The notes under the pieces are model-generated. The model was given only the letters and a program-made list of their open reading frames with translations. It was not told the origin of the DNA and did no database searches. A DNA stretch of 64,000 bases, taken from positions 1,488,001 through 1,552,000 of the forward strand of contig JAGTPG010000002.1 in assembly GCA_018195615.1 (NCBI GenBank). The letters are read 5' to 3'. Origin of the DNA: Streptomyces tuirus. Its GTDB lineage: Bacteria > Actinomycetota > Actinomycetes > Streptomycetales > Streptomycetaceae. Of the stretch, positions 54,665 through 63,346 are shown piece after piece. The position numbers and the translations under genes were made by a program. How positions within the stretch are numbered: the first letter of the stretch is position 1; each line of letters begins with the position of its first letter.

Positions 54665-56230
54665 ATGAAGACGCTCGGCCACTGGCTCGCCTCCCCCTGG
54701 CGGCGCTCGGCCGCCGCGGCGGTCGCGGGCGCCCTGCCCGTCCTGGCTTTTCCCGCCCCGTCCCTGTGGTGGTGCGCCTACGTAGCCCTGGTCCCCTGGC
54801 TCCTGCTGCTGCGCACGGCGCCCACCGGGAAACGGGCCATGTACGACGGCTGGTACGGCGGCTTCGGCTTCATGCTGGCCATGCACCACTGGCTGCTGCC
54901 GAGCCTGCACGTGTTCACGTTCGTCATCGCCGCCCTGCTCGGTGCGCTGTGGGCGCCATGGGGCCGGCTCGTGCGCCGCCTGCTCTCGGGCGTCCCCTCG
55001 CCGGCCCGGGTCACGGCCGCGCTGCTGGTGGTGCCGTCGGGCTGGCTGGTCGTCGAGCTGATCCGGTCATGGCAGGGCCTCGGCGGGCCGTGGGGCATGC
55101 TCGGCTCCAGTCAGTGGCAGGTCGAGCCGGCGCTGCGGCTGGCCTCGGTCGGCGGGGTGTGGCTGCTCAGCTTCCTGGTCGTGGCCGTCAACGTCGCGGT
55201 CGCCGTACTGGTGGCGGTCCGGCAGTCCCGGGTGCCCGCCGTGGCCGGTCTGGTCGCCACGGCCGTCGTCACCTCCGCCGTCTGGACCCTCTCGCCCCGC
55301 CCCGCCGTCGACGGCCGGGTCAGGATCGCCGTGGTCCAGCCGGGGGTCATCGACGGCGGGGACCGCCGGTTCGCCCGCGAGGAACAGCTCACCCGCCGCC
55401 TCGCCGGCCAGGACGTCGACCTGGTCGTCTGGGGCGAGAGCAGCGTCGGCTTCGACCTCGGCGACCGGCCCGACCTCACCCGGCGGCTCGCGGACCTGTC
55501 CCGTGCGACGGGCGCCGACATCCTGGTCAATGTGGACGCCCGGCGCTCCGACAAGCCCGGCATCTACAAGAGCTCGGTCCTGGTCGGCCCGGACGGCCTC
55601 ACCGGCCAGCGCTACGACAAGATGCGGCTCGTCCCCTTCGGCGAGTACATCCCGGCCCGCTCCCTGCTCGGCTGGGCCACCTCCGTCGGCAAGGCGGCGA
55701 GCGAGGACCGCAGGCGCGGCTCACAGCCGATCGTGATGAACGTGGGTGACCGTCTGCGCGTCGGCCCGATGGTGTGCTTCGAGACCGCCTTCCCCGACAT
55801 GACCCGCCACCTCACCCGGGAGGGTGTCGACGTGCTGATCGGCCAGTCGTCGACCTCCACGTTCCAGCACAGCTGGGCCCCCGAGCAGCACGCCTCCCTG
55901 GCCGCCCTGCGGGCCGCCGAGACCGGCCGGCCGATGGTGCACTCGACCCTCACGGGCGTCTCGGCCGTCTACGGCCCGAGCGGGCAGCGCGTCGGCTCGT
56001 GGCTCGGCACGGACGCGTCCGCCACGCAGATCTACGAGATCCCCCTCGCCCACGGCACCACACCCTACGTCCGCCTCGGTGACTGGACGGTGCACGCGGC
56101 GCTCCTGATCCTCGCCGCGTGGGCCGCGGGCGAGGGCGCGCGGACCCTGCGGCTCAGGCGGTCAGCTCCTGAACCGCGTATACGACCCGCTCGCACAGTT
56201 CGTGGGTCTCCAGCGCGTCCCGGGCGCTGA
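54665..56230 (+). CDS. lnt: Apolipoprotein N-acyltransferase
   Basis: A 521-residue membrane enzyme. Several N-terminal helices (ALPVLAFPAPSLWWCAYVAL, GLGGPWGMLGSSQWQ) are followed by the nitrilase domain. Its triad is Glu in DLVVWGESSVGFDL, Lys in RYDKMRLVPFGEYIP and Cys in GPMVCFETAFPDMTRHL. It adds the third acyl chain to the N-terminal cysteine of lipoproteins at the outer face of the membrane. The end APEPRIRPARTVRGSPARPG is Arg/Pro-rich and overlaps the convergent oxidoreductase by 77 bases. That suggests another missed base near the end, with the true stop close to 56165-56170. Confidence 0.9.
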   Translation: MKTLGHWLASPWRRSAAAAVAGALPVLAFPAPSLWWCAYVALVPWLLLLRTAPTGKRAMYDGWYGGFGFMLAMHHWLLPSLHVFTFVIAALLGALWAPWGRLVRRLLSGVPSPARVTAALLVVPSGWLVVELIRSWQGLGGPWGMLGSSQWQVEPALRLASVGGVWLLSFLVVAVNVAVAVLVAVRQSRVPAVAGLVATAVVTSAVWTLSPRPAVDGRVRIAVVQPGVIDGGDRRFAREEQLTRRLAGQDVDLVVWGESSVGFDLGDRPDLTRRLADLSRATGADILVNVDARRSDKPGIYKSSVLVGPDGLTGQRYDKMRLVPFGEYIPARSLLGWATSVGKAASEDRRRGSQPIVMNVGDRLRVGPMVCFETAFPDMTRHLTREGVDVLIGQSSTSTFQHSWAPEQHASLAALRAAETGRPMVHSTLTGVSAVYGPSGQRVGSWLGTDASATQIYEIPLAHGTTPYVRLGDWTVHAALLILAAWAAGEGARTLRLRRSAPEPRIRPARTVRGSPARPGR

Positions 56231-57059
56231 GCACCTTGCCCGCCCGCACCGCGTCCAGGAAGGCCAGCACCGCCTGCTCGATCCCGCGCTGCCGGGCCAC
56301 CGGCACCCAGTCCCCGCGCCGCCGCACGGTCGGCTGACCCTTGTGGTCGACGACCTCGGCGAGGTTGATCACCTGCCGCTTGGTGTCCTGCCCGGACACC
56401 TCCAGGATCTCCTCGGCCGAACCGCTGAGCCGGTTCATCACGCCGAGCGCGGTGAAGCCGTCCCCGGCGAGCTGGAGCACCAGGTGGTGCAGCAGGCCGT
56501 CCCGGACACGGGCGCGCACGGTCACGTCGTCGACCGGGCCGGGCGCCAGGAACCGCAGGGTGTCGACGACGTGGATGAAGTCGTCGAGGATCATCGTGCG
56601 CGGTTCCTCCGGCAGCCCGATGCGGTTCTTCTGCATCAGGATCAGCTCACGCGGATGGTCGGCGCACTGTGTGTAGCCGGGGGCGTGGCGCCGGTTGAAG
56701 CCGACCGCGAGGCTCACGTCCCGCTCCTCGGCGAGCGCCACGAGCCGTGCGGAGTCGTCGAAGGCGTAGGCGAGCGGCTTGTCGACGTACGTCGGCACAC
56801 CCGCCTCCAGCAGCCGCGTCACGATCTCGGGGTGCGCGATCGTGGGCGCGTGCACGAAGGCGGCGTCGAGGTCCGCCGCGAGCAGGGAGTCGAGGGTGGT
56901 GTGCCGCCGCTCCCGCGGGACGTGCAGTCCGTCGGCGACCCGGGTGAGCGTGGCCGGCGTGCGCGTCTGGAGGTGCAGCTCCACCCCGGGCTGGAAGGCG
57001 AGGACCGGAAGGTAGGCCTTCTGCGCGATGTCACCGAGTCCGATGCAGCCGACCTTCAC
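56154..57059 (-). CDS. Gfo/Idh/MocA-family oxidoreductase
   Basis: A 301-residue NAD(P)-dependent enzyme. GTG 57059 follows AGAGGAGA. The N-terminal fold has KVGCIGLGDIAQKAYLPVL. The conserved EKP motif is DKPLAYAFDDSARL (Asp for Glu) in GVPTYVDKPLA. The substrate region has AVGFNRRHAPGYTQ and LDDFIHVVDTLRFLAPG. The family oxidises or reduces sugars, inositols or dihydrodiols. It is preceded on the same strand by an FAD monooxygenase gene 14 bases away, so the two may be cotranscribed. The substrate is not indicated. Confidence 0.87.
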   Translation of the reverse strand: MKVGCIGLGDIAQKAYLPVLAFQPGVELHLQTRTPATLTRVADGLHVPRERRHTTLDSLLAADLDAAFVHAPTIAHPEIVTRLLEAGVPTYVDKPLAYAFDDSARLVALAEERDVSLAVGFNRRHAPGYTQCADHPRELILMQKNRIGLPEEPRTMILDDFIHVVDTLRFLAPGPVDDVTVRARVRDGLLHHLVLQLAGDGFTALGVMNRLSGSAEEILEVSGQDTKRQVINLAEVVDHKGQPTVRRRGDWVPVARQRGIEQAVLAFLDAVRAGKVLSARDALETHELCERVVYAVQELTA

Positions 57060-57072
57060 GGGATGTTCTCCT

Positions 57073-58255
57073 CTAACGGTTTCCTGCCTGGGTCTGCTCG
57101 GAAGCATACGGCGACCTGGGAGGCCGCCAGTCGGCGATGTCGTCGAAGCCACGCAGGAAGAGGGCGGGCCCGGCCTTCGACACGGCCGCGACGACGGCGT
57201 TGCGTACGGCGACACCGGCCGGGCTGGTCATGAGGTTGAGGCGGGCGACCCTCACGGCCCGGCGAGCGACGCCGGTGGTGCGGGGCAGCCGGGCGGCGGT
57301 GTAGGCGGGCAGGTCGTCGCTGTGGTGTGCCAGGACGATCGCGTCCTCGATGGCCAGGTTGCCGCCCTGGCCGAGGGTCGGGGCATGGCGTGCGCGGCGT
57401 CGCCGACCAGGACGACCCGGCCGCTGTGGTGGGCGGGCAGGGGTTCGGCGAGGTGATGGACGTCGTGGCGCAGGACGCCCTCGGGACGGGCGGCGGCCAG
57501 CACGGCCGGGATCGGATCGTGCCAGTCTCCGAAGCGGCGCAGCAGTTCGGCCTTCTCGTCGTCCGGTGCGCTCCCACCCGCGGGCGTCACGGCGGCGGCG
57601 TAGGCGTAGACGCGGCCGTCCTTGAGCGGGTGGGTGCCCCAGATGCGGCCCGCCCCCAGGTTTCGTGGGAGGCGAACTCGACCCCGGGGACGGGGATCAC
57701 GATCCGCCAGGTGGTGAACCCGGAGTAGACGGCCCCGGGGTGGCCGGGGAAGAGCGCGCGGCGGACCGCGGACCGGATACCGTCCGCGCCCACCACCAGG
57801 TCGGCCTCCAGCTCGCCGTCCGGGGTGCTGACGCGGGCCGGGCGGTCGATGCCGCCACGGTCGGCGAGGGCCGCGGCACAGGCCGTGCGGACGGCATCCG
57901 GCGGGAGCTGTGCGGCCAGGTGCTCGATGAGCGTGGCGCGGTGCAGCAGCACCAGCGGACCGCCGAAGCGCTCGGCGGCTGCGTCGGCGGAGGAGCGCGA
58001 GAGCCACCGCCCGCCCGGCGTGCGCAGTCCGCCGTCCCCCGCCCAGGCCGCGAGGTCGCGGATCGTGTCGCCCAGGCCGATGACGTCCAGCGCCCGCAGG
58101 GAGTTGGGGGCGAGCGAGATGGCCGCGCCCACCGGCTCCAGTGAGGGGGCCCGCTCCAGCACGGTGACGTGCCGGCCGCGCCGGTGCAGGGCGACCGCGG
58201 CGGTCAGACCTCCGATGCCGCCGCCGATCACGACGGCCCGCCTCGACTGCGCCAT
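57073..58255 (-). CDS. FAD-dependent monooxygenase, two frameshifts
   Basis: ATG 58255. The N-terminus has VVIGGGIGGLTAAVALHRRG (FAD), then LISLAPN-type AISLAPNSLRALDVIG, and GADGIRSAVRRALFPG (DG motif). Breaks in the runs 57653-57657 and 57380-57383, one base each, lead to GRIWGTHPLKDGRVYAYAAA, VVLVGDAAHAMPP (GD motif), GQGGNLAIEDAIVLAHH and FLRGFDDIADWRPP. Repaired length is about 394 residues, the usual size of salicylate-hydroxylase/zeaxanthin-epoxidase-like enzymes. It is divergent from a TetR regulator across a 48-base palindrome and is its probable target. Confidence 0.87.
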
Positions 58256-58270
58256 GGCTCCTCCTCGATC

Positions 58271-58318
58271 CGACTACACCTGTAGTTGACGCCTCCGACG
58301 TTACTACAGGTGTAGTCG
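58271..58318. promoter_or_regulatory. Large palindromic operator for the TetR regulator
   Basis: CGACTACACCTGTAGT (58271-58286) and ACTACAGGTGTAGTCG (58303-58318) are perfect 16-bp inverted arms with a 16-base spacer. Each arm is itself a partial palindrome (ACTACA..TGTAGT), so two dimers may bind. It sits exactly between the two divergent starts. Confidence 0.8.
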
Positions 58319-58336
58319 GACGGGTAGCGTGCACCC

Positions 58337-58927
58337 ATGTCCGCAAGCACCACCGGCCCCGCCCGCTCCGACCTCGTCGCCGACACCGCCCTCGCCCTGC
58401 TCGCCGAGCGCGGGATGCGCGGCCTCACACACCGGGCGGTCGACGAGGCGGCCGGGCTCCCCCAGGGCTCCACGTCCAACCTGGCGCGGACCCGGCAGGC
58501 CCTGCTGGAACTGGCGGTGCGGCGCCTGGCCGACCGCGAGGCGCGGGTGCTGGCCCTGCACGAGATGCCGGACCCCAGGGCCGGGGCCGGCTCCCTCGCC
58601 GACGCGCTGGCCCTGGCGACCCACCGGGCCCTGACGAGCAACCGCGCCCTCACGCTCGCCCGCTACGAACTGGCCCTGGAGGCGACGCGGCGCCCCGAGC
58701 TGCGGGCCTACTTCGACGCGACGGGCGCCCGCTTCCGGGACCAGCTCGCCGCCCTGGTCACCGGGATGGGCTCGACGGATCCGGCCCGGCACACGCTGTC
58801 CCTGGTCGCCTGGGCGGACGGGCTGATGTTCAGTTGTGTGGCGGGGTCGTTCGGCGCCGAGGTGCCGAGCCTGGAGGAGGTGCGGGCCGGGCTGCGGGAA
58901 CTGCTGGACGGGATGCTCGGGGCCTGA
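58337..58927 (+). CDS. TetR-family transcriptional regulator
   Basis: A 196-residue regulator. The N-terminal helix-turn-helix is LTHRAVDEAAGLPQGSTSNL (helices 2 and 3), preceded by DTALALLAERG. The C-terminal ligand domain has LALEATRRPELRAYFDATGA and LSLVAWADGLMFSCVAG. It is divergent from the FAD monooxygenase, and the shared palindrome implies autorepression and repression of the enzyme. An aromatic or flavonoid-like ligand is plausible, as is usual for TetR/monooxygenase pairs. Confidence 0.9.
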   Translation: MSASTTGPARSDLVADTALALLAERGMRGLTHRAVDEAAGLPQGSTSNLARTRQALLELAVRRLADREARVLALHEMPDPRAGAGSLADALALATHRALTSNRALTLARYELALEATRRPELRAYFDATGARFRDQLAALVTGMGSTDPARHTLSLVAWADGLMFSCVAGSFGAEVPSLEEVRAGLRELLDGMLGA

Positions 58928-58970
58928 AAAAGCCGTGGTGCTGTCAGGTGTGCTGGGAAAGGATGCGGCC

Positions 58971-59483
58971 ATGACGACCGAGCGCCGTACGCCTGCCACG
59001 ACCGCCGACGAACGCACCATGCTGGAGGGCTGGTTGGAGTTCCACCGGCAGACCCTCGCGTGGAAGTGCGAGGGCCTCAGCGACGAGCAGCTCCGGTCCG
59101 CCGCCGCGGAGCCCTCCGAGCTGTCCCTGATGGGTCTGGTACGGCACATGGCGGACGTGGAGCGGAACTGGTTCCGCAGGGTGCTCACGAACGAGGACCT
59201 GGCGCCGCTCTACTGGAGCGACGAGGATCCGGACGGCGAGTTCCGTCTGACCGAGGCGGACACCTACCAGGAGGCACACGCCGCCTGGCAGGCCGAGATC
59301 GAGACCGCCCGTCGCAACGCGGCCCGTTTCGGCCTGGACGACGTCTCCGAGGGCAAGCACCGGCGCACCGGCGAGCGGTTCAACCTGCGGTGGCTCTACA
59401 CCCACATGATCGAGGAGTACTCGCGGCACAACGGCCACGCCGACCTGATCCGCGAGCGCATCGACGGCTCGACGGGCGACTGA
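58971..59483 (+). CDS. DinB-family protein (DUF664)
   Basis: A 170-residue four-helix protein. ATG 58971 follows GGGAAAGGA. The helices carry TMLEGWLEFHRQTLAWKCEG, SLMGLVRHMADVERNWFRRV (His metal ligand), TYQEAHAAWQAEIETARRNA and LRWLYTHMIEEYSRHNGHAD (two His). The three histidines fit the DinB/mycothiol-transferase metal site. Members may use mycothiol in detoxification. It follows the TetR gene by 43 bases and may share its transcript. Confidence 0.85.
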   Translation: MTTERRTPATTADERTMLEGWLEFHRQTLAWKCEGLSDEQLRSAAAEPSELSLMGLVRHMADVERNWFRRVLTNEDLAPLYWSDEDPDGEFRLTEADTYQEAHAAWQAEIETARRNAARFGLDDVSEGKHRRTGERFNLRWLYTHMIEEYSRHNGHADLIRERIDGSTGD

Positions 59484-59595
59484 CGTCACCCGCGTCACAT
59501 CGACGGCCTCCGTACGGGGCGGGAGATCACCCGTGCGGGGCATCCTCCGCCCGTCCGCCGCCCCACCGGGGGCCGGACGCAGCAGAGTTGCGCGG

Positions 59596-60109
59596 GTGCA
59601 TCGAACGACGACCACCGCGACGCTCCTGGTGACCGTGGCTGTTTCGGCCTTGTCCGGCTGTATGACGGTCCAGCATCCCTCCGTGCCCGGTCCATCGGGG
59701 GCACCGTCCCGGCCGTCGGCGCCGAGGCCGCCGGGTCAGGGGGAGACACAGGTCGTGCAGGCGCCTGCCCGAGAGGCGCTCGAACTCATCGAGGTCTCCC
59801 CCGTCCGGAGCCGGCCGCGTCCGAGTCCCGCCCGACCACCCCTGCGGCGGCCTCGCCCGAGCCGGCGACGCCGCCCGACAGCCGCCGCGACCACCCCCGC
59901 GCACCGTCCGGCCGGAGCCGCGCAAGCCGACCCCGCGAAGCCCGCAACGGCCGCATGTCGGTGTCCCCGACGTCTCGGGCCCGGTACGGCCGGACATCCA
60001 GAAGAACATCCCGAACAACGCGGACGTCTGTGCGCTGGGCAGGCGCTACGGGCGCTGGCCGGCGGACAGCCCACAGGCGACCATCTGCCAGGACACCTAC
60101 GGACGCTGA
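59596..60109 (+). CDS. Small Pro-rich lipoprotein, two frameshifts
   Basis: GTG 59596 starts HRTTTTATLLVTVAVSALSG with the lipobox LSGC at residue ~22. The region TVQHPSVPGPSGAPSRPSAP is Pro/Ser-rich. Breaks in the CCCCC run near 59798-59802 and near 59893 shift to ASESRPTTPAAASPEPATPP and then to VRPDIQKNIPNNADVCALG and WPADSPQATICQDTYGR. Repaired length is about 171 residues. The Cys-containing ending (VCALGRRYG ... ICQDTYG) is conserved in related exported Streptomyces proteins. Function unknown. Confidence 0.6.
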
Positions 60110-60141
60110 AGACCCTGCGCCCTGCTTCCCGGGCAGGGACC

Positions 60142-60690
60142 CTACGACTGCTGCAGGAGCGAGGCCGGGCCGCTACAGCCGCTGGCGAGGTGGGGTCCAC
60201 GTGCCGTCGTCGTCCTCCCCAGTCGGGACTCCAGCCGTCTGATGGCCGCCCGCACGCCATCGGCGTAACGGTCGTCGGAGAGGGCGGTGGCCGCTCGCCG
60301 GGCCCGCCTCAGATGGGCGCGGGCGGCGTCGCGGCGGCCGAGACGGTCGTAGTCGGCGGCCAGGTTCAGGTGCAGTGAGGGGTAGAACGCCCGCACGGCG
60401 AGCGCCCCTGCCTCCGGCGCGGCGGCCCCGGCCTGCGTGATCTCTTCCGCCGCAGTCAAGGCGCGCAGGTCCCAGGCCAGTTCGTCCGCGGGCTCGTCCT
60501 GGGTGTCGGCCAGGTAGTGGGCGAGCGTGCAGCGGTGCAGCGGGTCGCCGTACTCCCCGATCTCCGCCCACAGGTCCAGGAAGCGGTGCCGGGCCTCCTC
60601 CCGGTCCCCCGCGTGGTGCAGCATCACCACCTGCCCGATCCGCGTCAGCACCGCATCCGCCGCCGCCTGCCCCTGCCGCTCCGCCACCAC
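60142..60690 (-). CDS. Tetratricopeptide-like protein
   Basis: A 182-residue helical protein. Repeat-like helix pairs include VVMLHHAGDREEARHRFLDL, PLHRCTLAHYLADTQDEPAD, AFYPSLHLNLAADYDRLGRR and AARAHLRRARRAATALSDDR. The last two match TPR consensus (LA..Y..LGR...A...L.RA). It starts at GTG 60690. No signal peptide. It probably mediates protein contacts; no partner is indicated. Confidence 0.7.
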   Translation of the reverse strand: MVAERQGQAAADAVLTRIGQVVMLHHAGDREEARHRFLDLWAEIGEYGDPLHRCTLAHYLADTQDEPADELAWDLRALTAAEEITQAGAAAPEAGALAVRAFYPSLHLNLAADYDRLGRRDAARAHLRRARRAATALSDDRYADGVRAAIRRLESRLGRTTTARGPHLASGCSGPASLLQQS

Positions 60691-60799
60691 GCCCTCCGCA
60701 CCCTCGCCCGCTGGATCCCCCGACGCTAACCGCAGAACGCAAGGATCCGGCTCAGCCGCTCCGTACGTCGCCGGTCACACGGCGATCAGCCCTGGGCCG

Positions 60800-61483
60800 T
60801 CAGCCCAGGTTCGGGATCGTCCAGTCGATCGGCTCATGCCCCTGGGCCGCCACCGCCGCGTTGATCTGCGTGAACGGCCGGGAGCCGAAGAACTTCTTCG
60901 CCGACAGGGGCGAGGGGTGCGCGCCCTTGACCACCGCATGCCGCGAGGCGTCGATCAGCGGGAGCTTCTTCTGCGCGTAGTTGCCCCAGAGCACGAACAC
61001 CACGGGGTCGGGCCGGCCGGCCACCGCGCGGATGACCGCGTCGGTGAACTTCTCCCAGCCCCGGCCCTTGTGCGAGTTGGCCTCGCCGCCGCGGACCGTG
61101 AGCACCGCGTTGAGCAGCAGCACGCCCTGCCGGGCCCACGGCATCAGATAGCCGTTGTCCGGGACCGGGGTGCCCAGCTCCTCGTGCATCTCCTTGTAGA
61201 TGTTCCGCAGGGACGGCGGGATCCGCACACCGGGCCGGACCGAGAAGCACAGCCCGTGCCCCTGCCCCTCGCCGTGGTACGGGTCCTGACCGAGGATCAG
61301 GACCTTCACCTTCTCGTACGGCGTGGCGTCCAGCGCGGCGAAGACCTCCTCGCGCGGCGGATGGACGGGACCTTTCGCCCGCTCCTCCTCGACGAACTCC
61401 GTCAGCTCCTTGAAATAGGGCTGCTGCAGCTCGTCACCCAGAACCCCGCGCCAGGACTCGGGCAGCATGGCGATGTCGGTCAC
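60800..61483 (-). CDS. ung: Uracil-DNA glycosylase
   Basis: A 227-residue repair enzyme. The start GTG 61483 gives TDIAMLPESWRGVLGDELQQ, the usual N-terminus; the frame is open 63 bases further but without support. Family motifs are ILGQDPYHGEGQGHGLCFSV (catalytic Asp), LLLNAVLTVRGGEANSHKG and VVKGAHPSPLSAKKFFGSRP (catalytic His, DNA intercalation loop). It removes uracil from DNA to start base-excision repair. It stands alone between a TPR gene and a binding-protein gene on the same strand. Confidence 0.95.
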   Translation of the reverse strand: MTDIAMLPESWRGVLGDELQQPYFKELTEFVEEERAKGPVHPPREEVFAALDATPYEKVKVLILGQDPYHGEGQGHGLCFSVRPGVRIPPSLRNIYKEMHEELGTPVPDNGYLMPWARQGVLLLNAVLTVRGGEANSHKGRGWEKFTDAVIRAVAGRPDPVVFVLWGNYAQKKLPLIDASRHAVVKGAHPSPLSAKKFFGSRPFTQINAAVAAQGHEPIDWTIPNLG

Positions 61484-61576
61484 GTCAACGTCCTCACGAT
61501 GTGCGGTCACTTCCAGGCCACAGAACCTACCGGCGACCACTGACAACGCGCCCGGGAGAGCCCGACGCCCGCCCGC

Positions 61577-63163
61577 CTACCAGGCGGTCTTGCGGTGCAG
61601 CTCCCACAGCATCATGATCGTCGACGGGTCCAGGGCCCGCTCCGCGCCCGAGACGTCCCGGCTCGCCGCCACGTACTGCCGGCCCTGCCACAGCGGCAGC
61701 AGCCGCGCGTCGTCCACGAGGATCCGCTGGGCCTCCTCGAACTCCTTCTCCACGTTCGCGCGGTCGCTCTCGCGGCGCGACCTGGGCAGCAGATCGCCGG
61801 TGATCTCCGGGGCCGGGTAGGGCGTGCCGAGGGCGTTCTGCTCGCCGACGAACGGCGCGATGAAGTTCTCGGCGTCCGGGAAGTCGGGGAACCAGCCACG
61901 CCCGAACACCGGGTACTCGCCCTTCTGGTAGCCCTCGACGTACGTCTTCCAGGGGCGGCTCTTCAGGCTGATCGTGAACAGGCCGGAATCCTCCAGCTGG
62001 CGCTCCAGCTCCTTGAACTCCGCGGCGGTCTCGGAACCGTAGCGGTCGCTCGTGTACCAGAAGGTGAGCGGGACCCGCCGGTTGATGCCCGCGTCGGTGA
62101 GGATCTTGCGGGCCTTGGCCACGTCCGGGTCGCCGTAGTCGTCGAAGAAGCCCGTGGTGTGGCCCGTGAGGCCCTTGGGGACCATGGAGTACAGCGGGTC
62201 GACGGTGTCCTTGTAGACCTTGTGCGCGATCGCCGCCCGGTCGACGACCTGCGCGATGGCCTGGCGCACGGCCTTCCGGTTGGCCCAGGGGTCCTTCGGG
62301 TTGAACACCAGGTAGTTGATGTCGGTGCCGGTGCCCTCGACGAGCTGGATCTCCTGCTCCTTGCTGCCCTGGAGCTCGACGACGTCGCCGGCGGCCAGAC
62401 CGCGGTAGGTGACGTCGATCTGCTCGTCCCGCAGGGCCTTGACCATGGCGCCGGAGTCCTGGAAGTAGCGGATGGTGACCGCGTCGTTCTGGCGCTTCGC
62501 GAAGCCCTTGTAGGAGTCGTTGCGGACGAGGACGGCCTCCTTGCCGTCGTTGTACGAGTCCAGGCTGTACGGCCCGGAACCGACGACGTCGTTGCCCTTG
62601 CGCAGGGAGTTCTCCGGGTAGGCGTCCGGGTCGACGATCGACATGGCGGGCGTGGCGAGCACGAACGGGAAGGTGGCGTCGGGCTTGTTGAGGTGGAAGA
62701 TCACCTCGCGGTCGTTCGGCGCCTGGACCCGCTCGAGGCTGCCCAGCAGACCGGCGGGGCCGCCGTTGACGTTGATCTTGCGGATCCGGTCGAAGGAGTA
62801 CTTCACGGCCTGGGCGTCGAGCGCGTTCCCGTTGGAGAACTTCAGTCCCTCGCGCAGCTCACAGCGGTACACCTGGTTCGAGGAGTCACTGAAGCCGCAC
62901 TGCTCGGCGGCGTCCGGCTGCGGCTCGGACGAGCCGGTCGGATAGCTCAGGAGCGTCTGGTAGATGTTGCGGAACAGCTCCCAGGAGCTGTCCCAGGAGG
63001 CAGCAGGGTCGAGCGTGCTGGGAGCACTGGTGGTGCCCACGACGATCGGCCCTTCGTCCTCCGGAGTGTCGGAGGACAGCACTCCGCATCCAGCGACCAG
63101 GGACGATATGGACGCGATGGCCGCCACCCGCCGCAGGCATCGGTTCCGGTTGAACACGCGCAC
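61577..63163 (-). CDS. ABC transporter substrate-binding lipoprotein, family 5 (peptide type)
   Basis: A 528-residue lipoprotein: signal RNRCLRRVAAIASISSLVAG with lipobox VAGC. SBP_bac_5 features: TTSAPSTLDPAASWDSSWEL, CELREGLKFSNGNALDAQAV, VVGSGPYSLDSYNDGKEAVL, NRKAVRQAIAQVVDRAAIAH and the late GRGWFPDFPDAENFIAPFVG. Its length is that of oligopeptide/dipeptide-binding proteins. No permease or ATPase genes follow on this side. Unlike the 706-residue paralogue at 38768, it fits peptide uptake. Confidence 0.9.
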   Translation of the reverse strand: MRVFNRNRCLRRVAAIASISSLVAGCGVLSSDTPEDEGPIVVGTTSAPSTLDPAASWDSSWELFRNIYQTLLSYPTGSSEPQPDAAEQCGFSDSSNQVYRCELREGLKFSNGNALDAQAVKYSFDRIRKINVNGGPAGLLGSLERVQAPNDREVIFHLNKPDATFPFVLATPAMSIVDPDAYPENSLRKGNDVVGSGPYSLDSYNDGKEAVLVRNDSYKGFAKRQNDAVTIRYFQDSGAMVKALRDEQIDVTYRGLAAGDVVELQGSKEQEIQLVEGTGTDINYLVFNPKDPWANRKAVRQAIAQVVDRAAIAHKVYKDTVDPLYSMVPKGLTGHTTGFFDDYGDPDVAKARKILTDAGINRRVPLTFWYTSDRYGSETAAEFKELERQLEDSGLFTISLKSRPWKTYVEGYQKGEYPVFGRGWFPDFPDAENFIAPFVGEQNALGTPYPAPEITGDLLPRSRRESDRANVEKEFEEAQRILVDDARLLPLWQGRQYVAASRDVSGAERALDPSTIMMLWELHRKTAW

Positions 63164-63298
63164 GCTCCTCGATCTGCCATACCAAGGGTCGGCAGACCAT
63201 ACCGCAGTGCTGTGCCCGCTGACTCTCCCCGGGACATGACTCCTTGATCACTAAACCTTTGACGACGTTGTCATCGCCTTTTGCGTCACCTTTGCGTC

Positions 63299-63334
63299 GG
63301 CACGGGCGCCGCTTGCCCGAAGGGCGCCCGTGCC
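63299..63334 (-). terminator. Strong hairpin after the SDR gene
   Basis: GGCACGGGCGCC (63299-63310) and GGCGCCCGTGCC (63323-63334) are perfect 12-bp arms with a 12-base loop, 13 bases after the SDR stop. No U-run. Confidence 0.75.
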
Positions 63335-63346
63335 GATCCGCGTACG

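Noticed and set aside
61577..63163. Complete peptide ABC operon
   Set aside because: Only the binding protein is present; the downstream gene is ung and the upstream one an SDR separated by a strong hairpin.
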